64,000 nucleotides of DNA from Gnetum montanum (taxonomy: Eukaryota; Streptophyta; Gnetopsida; Gnetales; Gnetaceae). The notes beneath the pieces were generated by a model. That model was not told the DNA's origin. It saw only the letters and a program-made list of their open reading frames with translations, and made no database searches. A program made the position numbers and the translations under genes. Numbering within the stretch: position 1 is the stretch's first letter; the number at the start of each line of letters is the position of its first letter. Below, piece after piece: positions 49,372 through 60,242 of this stretch. Location: positions 558,217 through 622,216 of the forward strand of contig MNCI01022655.1 in assembly GCA_015680685.1 (NCBI GenBank). Reading direction: 5' to 3'.

Positions 49372-50240
49372 TGAAAGTTTCCAGTAGTTTTCTTTACATG
49401 CAACATTTATTTTCTGATTTCATTCTTCTTCAAGAGATTAAAATTTCTAATTTAAATATAGTCATGGTTGGTAACAATATTTTTCATAATTGTATAGTGT
49501 TATTTCCTAATCATAATACATGTCAAAATAGTGTAGCTCTTATTATCAATCATTTGTAGTCTAATAAAATTCTCTCTCAAGGAATATAATTCTGTAGTCT
49601 TTGGCAATTCTTCAAGGTGTGTTACGCCCTTTTGGTATTTGTAATATTTATGTTGCTACTTTTGTATATTGAAGTACTCTCTAGTAATTTCTTTTATAAG
49701 TTTGCCAAACATTCATTGGCTTTTTTATGTTGATTTTAATATGTTGGAAAATTTTTATGACAAAATTGTCGTAGCTTCTTCTTAGCTTGTAGATCATGAG
49801 CTCTTTGTTTGATGTGATCTTAAGAAACAATTTTTTTAAATGATGTTGCTCATTTTTATGTTCATTACAAAGATTGGTTTACTTGGTCTAACTTATAGAA
49901 AGATAATAACCGAATTTTTGATAGACTTGATTTCTTTTGTTTTTCCAATAACTCTCTTTAGTTTTGTAATGGAAAGGATAAAGTTCATAAAGATGTAACA
50001 CTAACAAACTATTTTCCTATTTTTCTTTAAAATTGTAATTCAAAGTTATAAGCTTTTTCATTTAAATGCATATGTATTTTTCCCATTTGGAAAAGATGTT
50101 TTAAGATGTCCATCAAACAAAGGATTGCATGTGGATTGAGAGACTTATTTGATTTAAAAAGAAATTTTCAAAAGTACACTATCTTAGCATGGGGAATCAA
50201 AGAATAAGTGTTTTGTTCTATTGTGAAACTAACTCTTTTG
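49372..50240 (+). pseudogene. LINE endonuclease domain, decayed
   Basis: Plus-strand frames give FSDFILLQEIKISNLNIVMV (49400-49470; endonuclease motif LLQEIK), then PFGICNIYVAT, HWLFYVDFNMLENFYDKI around 49716-49766 (family: GDFNM.E..DK.GG) and HFYVHYKDWFTWSNL...RIFDRLDFF around 49851-49940 (family: WFTWSN...R..ARLDRF). Blocks are in the order expected of the apurinic-type endonuclease of a plant LINE, separated by frameshifts and stops. The sequence runs up to a solo LTR at 50246. Confidence 0.75.
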
Positions 50241-51269
50241 TATGTTGATGAGTGGCGAGGTACCCCTACACTCAACCATACAAAACGAGTGTTGCACGCA
50301 CAATCCGGTCGAACTCTGCAGATGGACTAGTTGTGGCACCTAGACAGTTATCCTTAGGTTGCAATTTGCTTTCTTCCCACCTAGACTAGTTTTGCATATG
50401 TCACGTATGGTTTAGTCTAGATGAGGTGTATGATGTGTTCCTAATTCTATTGTTACTCCTGAAGGCAGTGGAAAATAATACTAACTAAGCTAAGCTAGGA
50501 GGGAAAGGGTAAGAAAATCTAATCTAGCCTAAGTGCGACGAGCAACCAATTCCTTGATCAACCGTACACATCTTGGACTTCATGCATGACTGCCACTGGG
50601 ACTACCAAGAGTAGCTCCGAGGTACGCCACTGGGATTACCAAGCGCAGATCTCAAGTACGCCACTAGGTTACCAAGCGTAGATCCTGGATATGCCACTGG
50701 GCTACCAAGAAGTCACACTTAAATGCTCATAATCAAGTCATACTCATTCCGCTTCTAGGAGTTTAAGGGTAAGAGGCTAATCGCGATGAGTAACTGATTC
50801 CTTGACTAGCCATACACATCTGTAGATGCTTGTAATCAAGTCGTACTCACACCACGCTATGAAAGCAATAAATAACATTAAATAAATAACAAATAAATAA
50901 TTAAGTGAATGTTGCAATGATGAAGTAATCTTGATCTTTATTGCCGGTCATGTACGTGTCCAAGTACGGTACACTCGAATAAAGACACCGTACAATTACA
51001 TTCACCACACTGCGGGCAGACACGGGAAAAAATCTAACTCTGGAGGGATCAAACTGCCAGAGCTCCGCTACTCTAAAATTGGGATCCCGAACAAGGGAGA
51101 GCCGCATCTTATTTATAGATATTGCAGCAGACTACGATATCGTGTATGCGATATCGTAGGGGAAGATGCGATATCACGTACATGATATTGCGGGGGATGC
51201 GATATCGCGGCGGACGTGATATCGCGTACACGATATCGTGGCCTATGTGAATCATGTCTCATCATATGT
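50241..51269 (-). mobile_element. Solo gypsy LTR with target duplication TATGT
   Basis: The LTR spans 50246-51264 (1019 bp), from TGATGAGTGGCGAGGTACCC to CATGTCTCATCA on the + strand. It is flanked by TATGT at 50241-50245 and 51265-51269. It is the same family as the LTRs of the element at 54556-61265. No internal region is attached. On the minus strand a TATA box (CTATAAATAAGATG) lies near 51108-51120. Next to it is an expanded cluster of GATATCGC-type palindromic words (51138-51240). Confidence 0.92.
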
Positions 51270-51443
51270 GTATGCAAGTGGGGTCTTAGACTTGCTAGCA
51301 AATATTGGAAGAAAATAGAAGAAGTTCAGAAGCATTTTTTGATGTAATGTTCATGTAATCAAAGTGCAATTAAAGATAAGCATCACATATTCCTAGAATT
51401 TCTTGTTCAAGAGCAAAGTTACTACAAATGCAAACTTATAATT
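51270..51443 (+). pseudogene. LINE remnant continuing after the solo LTR
   Basis: Near 51390-51440 a frame reads FLEFLVQEQSYYKCKL, which matches the LINE motif following the endonuclease (LEELLVQEESYWKQKSR). It is the continuation of the LINE at 49372-50240, from which it was split by the solo LTR. It is then cut by the LTR that starts at 51444. Confidence 0.55.
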
Positions 51444-52437
51444 TGATGAGAGTGGGTACTCTAATAATTAGAGTGGTTACTCTAATTATTAGAGTAGTTA
51501 TTATTAGAGCAGTTACTCTAATTATTAGAATAGTTATTATTAGAGTGGTAGTTTCTCTAAAATTAGAGTGACAGTTTCTCTAAAATTAGAGTGGTAGTTT
51601 CTCTCTGAAATTAGAGGGGTAGTTTCTCTAAAATTAGAGTGGCAATGTTTGTAATTATTAGAGTAGTTCCTCCCAAGCCTATACATACAGTGCCCAGGCA
51701 CATAATAGGGGAAGTCAAGAAGAAGAAGAAGAACAATTTAGAAGAAGAATTCAGAAGAGGAAGTCTTTTAGAAGTCAAGTAGCGAAACTCTAGCCAAGTG
51801 CCCACAGCAAGAGGTCTAAGTGTGGATGGATCTTTATTCGAGCATTGTGTAACTGAGCATACCTTGTGCACAGTAATAAAGATGAGCTCTTGGATTCATC
51901 CTTGCAGCACTTGAGATTTTTTTTCTTACTCATTTCCTTTATTTTATTTTCTTCTGCATTTATTTTATTTTATTATTTTATTTTATTTTATGCACTTTAC
52001 ATTTCTATTATTAGCATACATAGTACGATTCGAGCATGCGTGTAACACTTGGTAACCCAGTAACGATTAGCGTTTGGTAATCCCAGTAGTGTTGTGCTAG
52101 TTCAAGATGTGTACGAAAAGTGAGAATAGATACTGGTGTTAAGATTAGTTTAAAGCCTAGTTAATTAGTAGTTAAGTTAAATTAGTCCCTTAGTTATCTC
52201 TCTCTCTCCTCCCTTATTAGCAGCAGGACATAAAAACATAAAAGCTATAAAAATCATATACCTCAAGCTTACTTAACCATACAACCATGACAATACAAGT
52301 TTGGGAAGACAATGATTGATTAATCCTGAGTGTTCCATTAGGATGCATAATCACTTAGTCCTTGGAATTTGACCGGATTATGCGTGAAACGCTTATATTA
52401 GTATGGTTGAGCATAGGGGTACCTTGCTGCTCATCAT
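51444..52437 (+). repeat. 5' LTR of the outer gypsy element
   Basis: This LTR is inferred from TGATGAGAGTGGG at 51444 to GGTACCTTGCTGCTCATCA at 52437 (994 bp), read in + orientation. The last ~110 bases are the diverged reverse complement of the LTR beginnings at 50246, 54556 and 60243. A primer site follows directly. The first ~220 bases hold a minisatellite built from CTCTAATTATTAGAG and AGTTTCTCTAAAATTAGAGTGGT words. The bases before the start are TAATT; the matching right target duplication would be outside the window. Confidence 0.65.
51453..51670 (+). repeat. Minisatellite of TTAGAGTGGT / TCTCTAAAATTAGAG words
   Basis: At least eight imperfect copies of a 20-25-bp word are seen: ACTCTAATTATTAGAGTAGT in the first half and AGTTTCTCTAAAATTAGAGTGGT in the second. 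CTCTAATTATTAGAG is close to a palindrome. The repeat occupies the U3 start of the outer LTR. Confidence 0.85.
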
Positions 52438-52462
52438 TGGCACCGTTTCCAGGGACTTAGAT
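52438..52462 (+). other. Primer binding site of the outer gypsy element
   Basis: TTGGCACCGTTTCCAGGGAC follows the LTR end directly. It is a decayed form of TTGGCGCCGTTGCCGGGGA, the tRNA-Asp-type site of the young element at 60223-60242. The differences are mainly C-to-T or G-to-A changes, two at former CpG sites. Confidence 0.65.
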
Positions 52463-52582
52463 GTTTGTGCGTTACGTAGAACATAGGAAATCATCCATAT
52501 CGTTGGGACATTAGAATGAACCCTTAGAGTTGATCAAAGAAAAGATAAGACAACGGTAAATCAGACACTGAACAAGACAAAA

Positions 52583-54110
52583 ATGTCTTCTTCTTCACAC
52601 AAGAGCACTTCACCACCTAGGACTAACACAAGAGACAATCGGTGGCATCATACACGTAACCAAGATCCATCAATTCCCCAACAATTTCGGGTAGTATATA
52701 CTCATCACAATAAGTATGTACCTGATTTCACCTTTATCCTCCACCAAGATGAACAACTACATTGGAGAGACTTGGATGGTAACATAGTGTTGCCTCCAAA
52801 TTGATCAGTCCCCAACATGCTCCTTCATGATCCCACACGAATAGGCATGCCACTTTTATACACAGAATACGTTGCATGCGATCATGACACAAGGGACTAT
52901 CATCCCACAGAAGCCCAATGTCAATAGGACTTGCGATAGGAGAGCAACCATGCATCCTTGAAGGGAAAATGGCCTCATAATGCCCCACACGTTTTAACCA
53001 AAATTGGGGATGGTGAACCAGTTTCAACAAGTTCCCCACCAGATGATGTTCCCCCTCCTCACGATGGTCAGGAGGTGGTGTATCAGAACCTCCACTCCGT
53101 AGTTCACAACCCTAGTTCTAATCCCCATGAACATGAAGTGTTCAACAAGGGAACACAAACACACAATAAGGGTGGACGTTCTAATAGTAATCATGATCAA
53201 GGCCAAGACCACCAAAGAGAAGGTAGAAAACACCTTCATGACGATGGTTCTCCTTCTTCTTCACCTTCATCATCATATTCACTCTCTCCTTCGGTGTTGG
53301 GACACAATCATAAGGAAACCAACCATGAGGATAAAGGAAGACAGAGTGAAAAAAATTGACAAGACAGCTGAGAATGAGGAGGAGGGCACTCTAGGGAATC
53401 ACGGAATAGAAGAAGGGAGAGTAGGGAACCACAGAGACATCACAGAAACTATGAACGAGATGACCATGAAGAACCCCTACTCATAACCAAAAGCATGTTA
53501 GATATCACACAGGCTGTAAGAGTTCCACCAAGGCACCAAAAGGATAGTAGGATCAAGAGGTTATACATGAACAATATCCCACGTTTTGAAGGGGGATACA
53601 ATGCTAATCCTCAAAGCCACTTACAAGCATTCCACGATGCATGTGCCTTGCAAAAAATTGAGAACGAATGGCAAAAACTGAAGTTGTTCCCAAGGACACT
53701 AGTGAAAGAAGCAGAAAGCTGGTACCGATCCTTAGAACTGGAATCCATTTGGAGGTGGAGTACAATGTTATAACTATTTAATGATAAGTATCAAACATAC
53801 TCCCAAGTATCTAACCTACGAAAACAAATCCAAGGATGGAATCAAGGAAATCATGAACCCTTGGATGCTACCATGTGCCGATATTACGCACTATTACATC
53901 ATTGTCCTAGCCATGGTTATTCGCAGCGGGATCAACTGCACCATCTCGTTGATGGACTTAGGCATGAAACAAGGAGAACCCTTGGAACATATGCTGAAGG
54001 GAGATTATCAGAGCTTAGGTTTCATTAGGTTCATAGATTGCTAGAGCAAGTAGCCAAGGAAGAAGGGGAGCTACGTAAGAGAGAAAGTGCAGAAGAATAC
54101 AACTGAGATC
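52583..54110 (+). pseudogene. Outer gypsy element gag, decayed
   Basis: The reading starts at ATG 52583 (MSSSSHKSTSPPRTNTRDNR) and moves through frames. At 53495-53773 it gives the gag core: IPRFEGGYNANPQSHLQAFH, WQKLKLFPRTLVKEAESWYR, SLELESIWRWSTM-stop. Then come KYQTYSQVSNLRKQIQGWNQ, YYALLHHCPSHGYSQRDQLH, HLVDGLRHETRRTLGTYAEG and LLEQVAKEEGEL. This is a Retrotrans_gag (PF03732) fold, the capsid of the particle. At least three stops or frameshifts break it. A knuckle-like CEICQHDHPKGCC remnant follows near 54424-54462. The element is then interrupted at 54556 by another retroelement. Confidence 0.85.
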
Positions 54111-54550
54111 CTTCCCTCCCAAAAAGGGGAGTGAGATTCTATGAAGAGGAGGAAGAGTCACCATTTGAAGAGATGGTGAATAGGAAAACTTTGCTACTCC
54201 AAAAATTAACAATAGAAGTGTCGGCAAAGGTAGACCAAATGGGGGACTCCCTAGATAGTAGATTTGAAACTGTTCTTAAAATTGTAGAGGAGTCTAGGGA
54301 CTGAGGTAGTGACTATGAAAAAAAATAAAAAGAGAGAAGTGGACAATGCACGTAACAAAGGTAAGGGTAAAATGGCCATCACCGAAGAGGTTGTGGATTC
54401 AGATACAGACAATGAAAGTGGATGTGAGATATGCCAACATGACCATCCTAAGGGATGTTGCCTAGTGATCTCACATTTATAAGAGTCTGGGGTGTATGTA
54501 CTCAACCCACGACTTAATAAACAACAAGCACCCCAACGATTATCGTATCC

Positions 54551-54555
54551 CCAAG
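54551..54555 (+). repeat. Left target-site duplication CCAAG
   Basis: CCAAG at 54551-54555 is repeated at 61266-61270, directly flanking the two LTRs of the inner gypsy element. The 5-bp size is standard for LTR retrotransposons. Confidence 0.95.
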
Positions 54556-55597
54556 TGATGAGTGGCGAGGTACCCCTACACTCAACCATACGAAACGAGT
54601 GTCGCACGTGCGATCCGGTCGAACTCCGCAGATGGACTAGTTGTGGCACCTAGATAGTTAGCCTTAGGTCGCAGTTCGCTGTCTTCCCATCTAGACTAGT
54701 TTTGCATATGTCACGTATGGTTTAGTCTAGATGAGGTGTATGATGTGTTCCTAAATCTAATGCTACTCCTGATGGCAGTGGAAAATAATATTTAACTAAA
54801 TCTAAGCTAAGAGGAAAAGGGTAAGAAAATCTAATCTAGCCTAAGTGCGACGAGCAACCGATTCCTTGATCAACCGTACACATCTTGGACTTCGTGCACG
54901 ACTGCCACTGGGACTACCAAGCATAGGCCTAGGTACGCCACTGGGATTACCAAGCGCAGACCCCAAATACGCCACTGGGTTACCAAGCGTAGATCCCCCT
55001 AGCTACACCACTGGGCTACCAAGCAGTCACACTTAAATGCTCGTAATCAAGTCGAACTCGTTCCGCTTCTAGGAGTTTAGGGTTGAGAGACTAATCGCGA
55101 TAAGTAACCGATTCCTTAACTAGCCGTACACACCCGTAGATGCTCGTAGTCAAGTCGTACTTACACCGCGCTATGAAAGCAATAAATAACATGAAATAAA
55201 TAACAATAAATAAACTAAGTGAATGCTGCAATGATGAAGTAATCTCGATCTTTATTGCCGGTCATGTGCGTGTCCAAGTACGGCACACTCGAATAAAGAC
55301 ACCGTACAATCACATTCACCACACTGCGGGCAGACACGGGAAAATTCTAACTCTGGAGGGATCAAACTGCCAGAGCTTCGCTACACTAAAACTGGGATGG
55401 AAATGAGGGAGAGCCGCCTCTTATTTATAGAAATTGCGGCTGACTGCGATATCGCGTACGCGATATCGCGGCCCATGATACATCGCATACGCGATATCGC
55501 GGCCCATGATACATCGCGACCCATGATACAACGTGGGTGCCTTATCGTGGGTGCCTTAACGCGGCCGCCAGCACTATGAGCAATTCATGTCTCATCA
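54556..55597 (-). repeat. 3' LTR of the gag-only element
   Basis: This 1042-bp LTR is nearly identical to 60243-61265. Differences are a few substitutions and a ~20-bp palindrome-repeat length change near 55480-55500. A TATA box on the minus strand (CTATAAATAA) lies at 55421-55430 and a 24-bp palindrome at 55446-55469. A tandem group of CGCCACTGGG(A/T)TACCAAGCG words lies at about 54903-55025. Confidence 0.93.
55446..55469. promoter_or_regulatory. 24-bp CpG palindrome upstream of the LTR TATA box
   Basis: The site is GCGATATCGCGT followed by its exact reverse complement, giving a perfect 24-bp palindrome with CpG steps. It is 16 bp upstream (minus-strand sense) of the TATA box at 55421-55430. 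Further GATATCGCG half-sites follow to 55502. The position suggests an enhancer or repressor site in U3. No binding factor can be named from sequence alone. Confidence 0.6.
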
Positions 55598-55682
55598 TAC
55601 CCCCACGACTGAATGAAAACTCGTCCTCGAGTTAAAGTGAGAACAAGCTACATTGATTACACAGTGGATAGGTATGGGATTA

Positions 55683-56372
55683 TTAGATGGAAAAAATGGG
55701 ATGATGCCGCAGTGTGGGAAGAAAACAAAACAAAGACACAACACACAGAATATTTACAAAAATTTGGAACTCATGTAGTTCCTGGTGGCGATGACTCCTC
55801 CATAGGTGTCTTTCCCTTTTCTTGTGCTCCAGGTCTGGGATTTGATAGCATTGAAGTACAGCCTGGAGTTTCTCCTCTTGTAAGGCCTTGAGTGCCTTGG
55901 CATGCATGTAAGTTTGCACTTGTGCCATAGAGGCAACCCAGAAAGCCTTCTCTTTTTCTTTTGCCACCTTTTTATTCTCTGTCAATAGTTTATTAAGTTG
56001 CTCGGTTCTGAAAGTGTCCAACTGGTGCTGAGCAACCTTTGGCCCTATGTTCGGAAGGTTTAATACTTCTGAAATGGCTTGAACAGAGAAGTCAATAGTC
56101 ACACCACAAATTTTAACCATGGTGCCTTCTTCTTCATTGTGCCAAAATTGATACATTTCCCCTAAGTACCAAGCACCGCTTTCAGAGAGGGTATCTCCTG
56201 CTTCTGCCTGCCTAGACCGTATGGTAGGAGGATCTTCTTGATGAATGCTGAATGATTGTTCCTCCGGTTCTGCATGTTGTCCAGCAAGGCCTTGCTGTCC
56301 ACCTCTCTGAGATCGTTTCGTTCCACCTTGTACAGGACCCTCCTGCTGTGCACGTTTCGGAGCCATCTGCAA
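55683..56372 (-). CDS. Second open frame of the gag-only element, putative plant-transposon domain
   Basis: This intact 229-codon frame begins MQMAPKRAQQEGPVQGG and lies between gag and the 3' LTR. The N-terminal 55 residues are Gln/Gly/charged and look disordered. Residues ~65-105 read GAWYLGEMYQFWHNEEEGTM, VKICGVTIDFSVQAISEVLN and LPNIGP. The phrase V+I.GV.IDFS..AI...L.LP resembles the 'putative plant transposon protein' domain found in Athila/Tat-type retroelements. Residues ~120-195 are rich in K, E, Q and A and would form a coiled coil (NKLLTENKKVAKEKEKAFWV). The last 25 residues are hydrophobic (FQIFVNILCVVSLFCFLPTL) and could be a membrane segment or read-through into non-coding sequence. 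Its role is unknown. Confidence 0.55.
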   Translation of the reverse strand: MQMAPKRAQQEGPVQGGTKRSQRGGQQGLAGQHAEPEEQSFSIHQEDPPTIRSRQAEAGDTLSESGAWYLGEMYQFWHNEEEGTMVKICGVTIDFSVQAISEVLNLPNIGPKVAQHQLDTFRTEQLNKLLTENKKVAKEKEKAFWVASMAQVQTYMHAKALKALQEEKLQAVLQCYQIPDLEHKKRERHLWRSHRHQELHEFQIFVNILCVVSLFCFLPTLRHHPIFSI

Positions 56373-56399
56373 TCACACGGGTCAAGCATTAGTAAGGTT

Positions 56400-58221
56400 G
56401 TTCAGGAAATAAAGTTATACCTTACTGCTTGCCTTAATAGATTTACTTTATTTCCGTGCGATGTTAATTATTGGAAGAACATGTCCCGAAAGATTAGAGT
56501 GTTGAGTCCTCGTTGCTTAGGTGGTTTCCAAATTTAATTTTCTGGTATAACGAAGGGAAGGAAATTGTTTTTGACACATTTTATTCTTAATTTTAGAACT
56601 AATTACCCTTAAAGATGTCCTTCGGGCAATGATGAATTTCAAAAAATTTATGCACTATTCGGCCTGTGCCCCTCCCCCACGACTAAGCTGAACACTCCGG
56701 GTTCTAGGTTCAAATGGAATGAAAATCGGAGTACCAGCAAGCGAGTTGTGGATATGAAAGCAAGGGACACGCAATCGCAAGTCGTAGAGAATGCATCGAA
56801 TTTTTAATGTTTCTTTTGAAATTAATTGATGTAAACTAAGGACATATGGACTAAAGGGTTCTAGGGTAATTCAACTAATTTTGAAGGCAAAAAAAATTAT
56901 GATGGTGTGGAATTTATCAATAAGGACCTCAGATGGTAGAGAAAAAGGCTATGTGATGGTAATAAGGGAAAGAAAATCAATTGAAAAATTAAGCTGAGGG
57001 TAAGAGATTGTGTGTTCTAGCTAGAGAATTAATGAAGATTACAACAAAATTACACAAGTGGGTCCTCCCCAAAGCAGGTTTCAACCTATTATGCCCTTGT
57101 GTAATCACACTTAAAGTGTCCGTGGGCACTAGAAGGGTTAAATGTAATCTGCACTAACTCCACAAAACACACACATGTAAATATCACCGGAATGAGATGA
57201 AAATTTTATGTTACACGGGACACGAGCTACAATTACACGAACAGTGAGATGAGACGAAGTAGAGAAAGGGATCGTAGAGATCGGGACATGAGGTATCTAA
57301 CTCAGGGTACAATGAATCCTGCGTGTAAAGCATGATTAATGTGTCATTAACCCATCGTTCCAAGATCAGGACCAAGTCCATCCTTCTAAACAGTGACATC
57401 GCATTGTTTCATCCCATGATGAACAACTATGAGAGTACCATAACAACAAGGCGTACGATCACTTGGCGTTTAGTACAAGGGAGGAGTGATTTTTATGTTA
57501 TGGCACTTCTTTTTTCTTTTCTCTTTTTTTTTTTTTTTTCACTTTACTGAATCCAGAGAAGCCGCCAACCTTCAGGCATGGGTGCATGTCTTTCCAGTGG
57601 GACCCCCTAGAACAGCGTTTGATTTTCGAGTGCCCTTTTGATTACTCTTACTCCCATTTTTCATTAGATCTACAAGGATCTTAGTACAACCAAGTTGCAT
57701 GATAACACCCACAGATGACACCAAAGAGAATCCACAAGTCCCCTTGATGTCACACCCTAATCATTCCCTCTTGGTCCATCCTTCTTCATTCTGGGTACAA
57801 TGAACACAAAATTAATTTTAAGTTTTAGAAATTTCAAGAATATCACTGTACCCTCGAACAGAACCTCTTTATTTATAGAGTGGATGAGTGGGTGTAGTGG
57901 GCTCACTGTTTCAAATAATTGATCACTCATGACTTAATAACATAAAACACATCTCAACCAACGATCCACATGAGTGTTTTATTCGTAGATGAGATTACTT
58001 ACAAAAACATGAAAATACAAACACACAAAAAGATAAAACAAAAAGTTGCAAAAATGAAAAACTGAAAAACAAAAAAGTTGTAAAATTAAATAAAATTAAA
58101 AAAAAATTAAAAACATTTATTAATCCTGCTTGTTATTGAAATGGGGGATGTCCCCCATAACTAAATGGTTGAGTATGGCTAGGATTAATAAATGAAGAAT
58201 GAGGATCCATGCATATTGGAA
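56400..58221. other. Non-coding internal region of the gag-only element
   Basis: This lies where pol would be in an autonomous gypsy element, but no protease, RT, RNase H or integrase motif was found on either strand. It has a pure T run near 57522-57539 and a purine/A-rich stretch at 58010-58115. A TATA-like ATTTATAGAG lies near 57870. I see nothing else to name. Confidence 0.6.
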
Positions 58222-60111
58222 TTATTGACACCGGTCCAAACTTATCCCTTCGATTTTACGCACTTTGTAATAGACACAGTGGGGCACTTCATACGATGTA
58301 GTTCCCGGATCACGAGTTGACCCACTATGATGGTTAGGACCGTTAGATGGTATGCAAGGATTGGACTGATGCCTCCCATGGTTGTGTTCATTGGGCCTTA
58401 TGGTTGTTGGAGTGTTTGATGGTGGCCCTGATGAAGTTACATGAGGCGTTGGGTTCAAAGGTAAGGGTGCACCACATTGTTGGTCTTGTGCGAGGTTAGA
58501 AGATGCAGTGGCCTCAGAATTATGTTGTCCCTTCCTACGGCCGTGTTTAAAGAAAGGACGTCTTTGATGTTGAGGAGGCTCTTCACTGCTGTAAGTAGCA
58601 GCCGCACAAGTGTTGTTCATGGGTTGCGGTGGTACAAACACCTGAGGAACAGTTGGTGGCATTGTGGAAGGAGGGAAAGGATAAGAATGTTGAAAGTTAG
58701 GAGGAGGATAAGGTGCACAAGGTGGTGGTTGTGTTGGAGGTATGGGTTGATGGTATTGTGAAAAATGGTATTGTGGTGAGATAAAGTGTGGTGTCCCAGT
58801 TGAAGAAACAGGATGTTGAATGTTATAAGCATTTGGATTCGGAAAATGTGAAGGGTGCCTTCAGTCTACGGGTGGATTCCCCCACGACTGGGATTGTTGC
58901 CACTGTGGTCTAACACAGTATCTCTGTACGAACTCTGGATGTAACGTGTTTCCCCAATGCTCATGTAGATGTAACAGTATTGGGCATTGGCCTTTGGGGT
59001 GATCGTACAGGCATATGTTGCATTCATATGTATGATTGGCAGTTGAGCACTTATTCCCTTCATTCTTTTTTTCCGAATGTCTATGGTTTCGCCCTGCTTC
59101 TTGGGTTGTGAAAACTCTATCTCCAATGTTGTTAACAAATTCTTCACTATTTTGATTCATCCATTCCAACATCTTATTGATCTTTGCCTCGGCTTCTTCT
59201 AACAATTGTTGTATTGGCAAAGATGATGTTTCCACCTTGGAATTTGTTGATCTCTCCTTGTTATGATCATGGACCTTTGTTGAGTTAAGATTTTGGTCCC
59301 GTTGATGTTTTTCAACACTCTCCCATGTAGCTATTTCTCCTTCTTCTTTTGCTACCCGCTTAATAAGCTCTTGGATTTGATGGGTTCGTAGGTTGTATAG
59401 TTGACCTCGGGCATACGTTCCTAAGGTCTCTCTTGTTTCATTACGTAGCCCATCAATGATATGGTACATTAGCCTTTCCTCGGAAAACCCATGGCCTGGA
59501 CAGTTGTTTAACAGTGAATAATATCTTTCTAAGGCCATGTCCAAGGGTTCATGTTTTTCTTGTTTCCATCCTTGGATTTGTTTCCTCAAGGCTGACACTC
59601 TTGCGTAGGTTTGATATTTTTCGTTAAAGACCTCTACCATTGTTGACCAGCGTCGTATTGAATTTGGTTTTAACGATCTATACCATACTTTAGCTTGGTC
59701 AACGAGTGTCATAGGAAAGAGCTTCAGTTTTTGCCAACTGTTATCAATGTTATTCCATGTGCAGGCATCGTAGAAGGCTAGTAAATGTTGATGCGGATCT
59801 AAGTCATAGCCTCCTGAAAATTTAGGAAAGTTATTTAAATCGAGCCTGGGTAGTCGGCTCTCTTTACGATGCCTACGTGAGATTCGAACAGCCTCTTGTA
59901 TTTGCGTGAAGCTTGTAGTGGCCAGTGGGGGTTCATCGTCATCAGGTAAGTTATGTCTTCTTGTGTTATGATGACGTTGTTTTTGTTCATTCTTATAGGA
60001 AACTCCCACTTCAGGTTGTATACTCCAACTTTCATCGTCATATAGCTCATTGGTTCTCCAATGAACATCCTCACTAAGTGTGGCGTTATTATCATCTTGT
60101 CGGAGAGACAT
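58222..60111 (-). pseudogene. Gypsy gag of the gag-only element, interrupted by one in-frame TGA
   Basis: The frame runs from ATG 60111 for 416 codons to TGA at 58861-58863, then continues open in the same frame to 58222, about 630 codons in all. Residues ~90-260 are the Retrotrans_gag core: LPRLDLNNFPKFSGGYDLDP, HQHLLAFYDACTWNNIDNSW, QKLKLFPMTLVDQAKVWYRS, then YHIIDGLRNETRETLGTYAR. Around residue 370 the motif CNICLYDHPKGQC is a CX2CX3HX4C zinc knuckle. The part after the TGA is Pro/His/Asn-rich (PQYHFSQYHQPIPPTQPPPC; FVPPQPMNNTCAAATYSSEE). The product would form the particle and bind RNA. If the TGA is real the product is truncated after the knuckle, and the first part may still work. Confidence 0.85.
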
Positions 60112-60222
60112 TGTTGTGTGCGAATTTATGTGACTTTTAATAATTTCTTCTTTTTAAGAGATATATCGTTAAGTTCTTTACAGCGACCTTGTATGATATA
60201 ACTAATCTAGATAACTAGCACC

Positions 60223-60242
60223 ATCCCCGGCAACGGCGCCAA
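60223..60242 (-). other. Primer binding site of the gag-only element
   Basis: On the minus strand, immediately inside the 5' LTR, TTGGCGCCGTTGCCGGGGAT is seen. It is the tRNA-Asp-type primer site used by many plant Tat/Athila-like gypsy elements and is well preserved here compared with the two older relatives in the window. Confidence 0.85.

Noticed and set aside
51113-51301. Open frame RPRYRVRDITSAAISHPPQY-type repeats
   Set aside because: Produced by the GATATCGCG palindromic words of the solo LTR and not a protein.
54845-55036. 63-codon open frame, identical at 60531-60722
   Set aside because: Both lie in the two LTRs of the same element and are read against its direction of transcription. 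Identity reflects LTR duplication, and the content follows the CACTGGG..TACCAAGCG tandem words.
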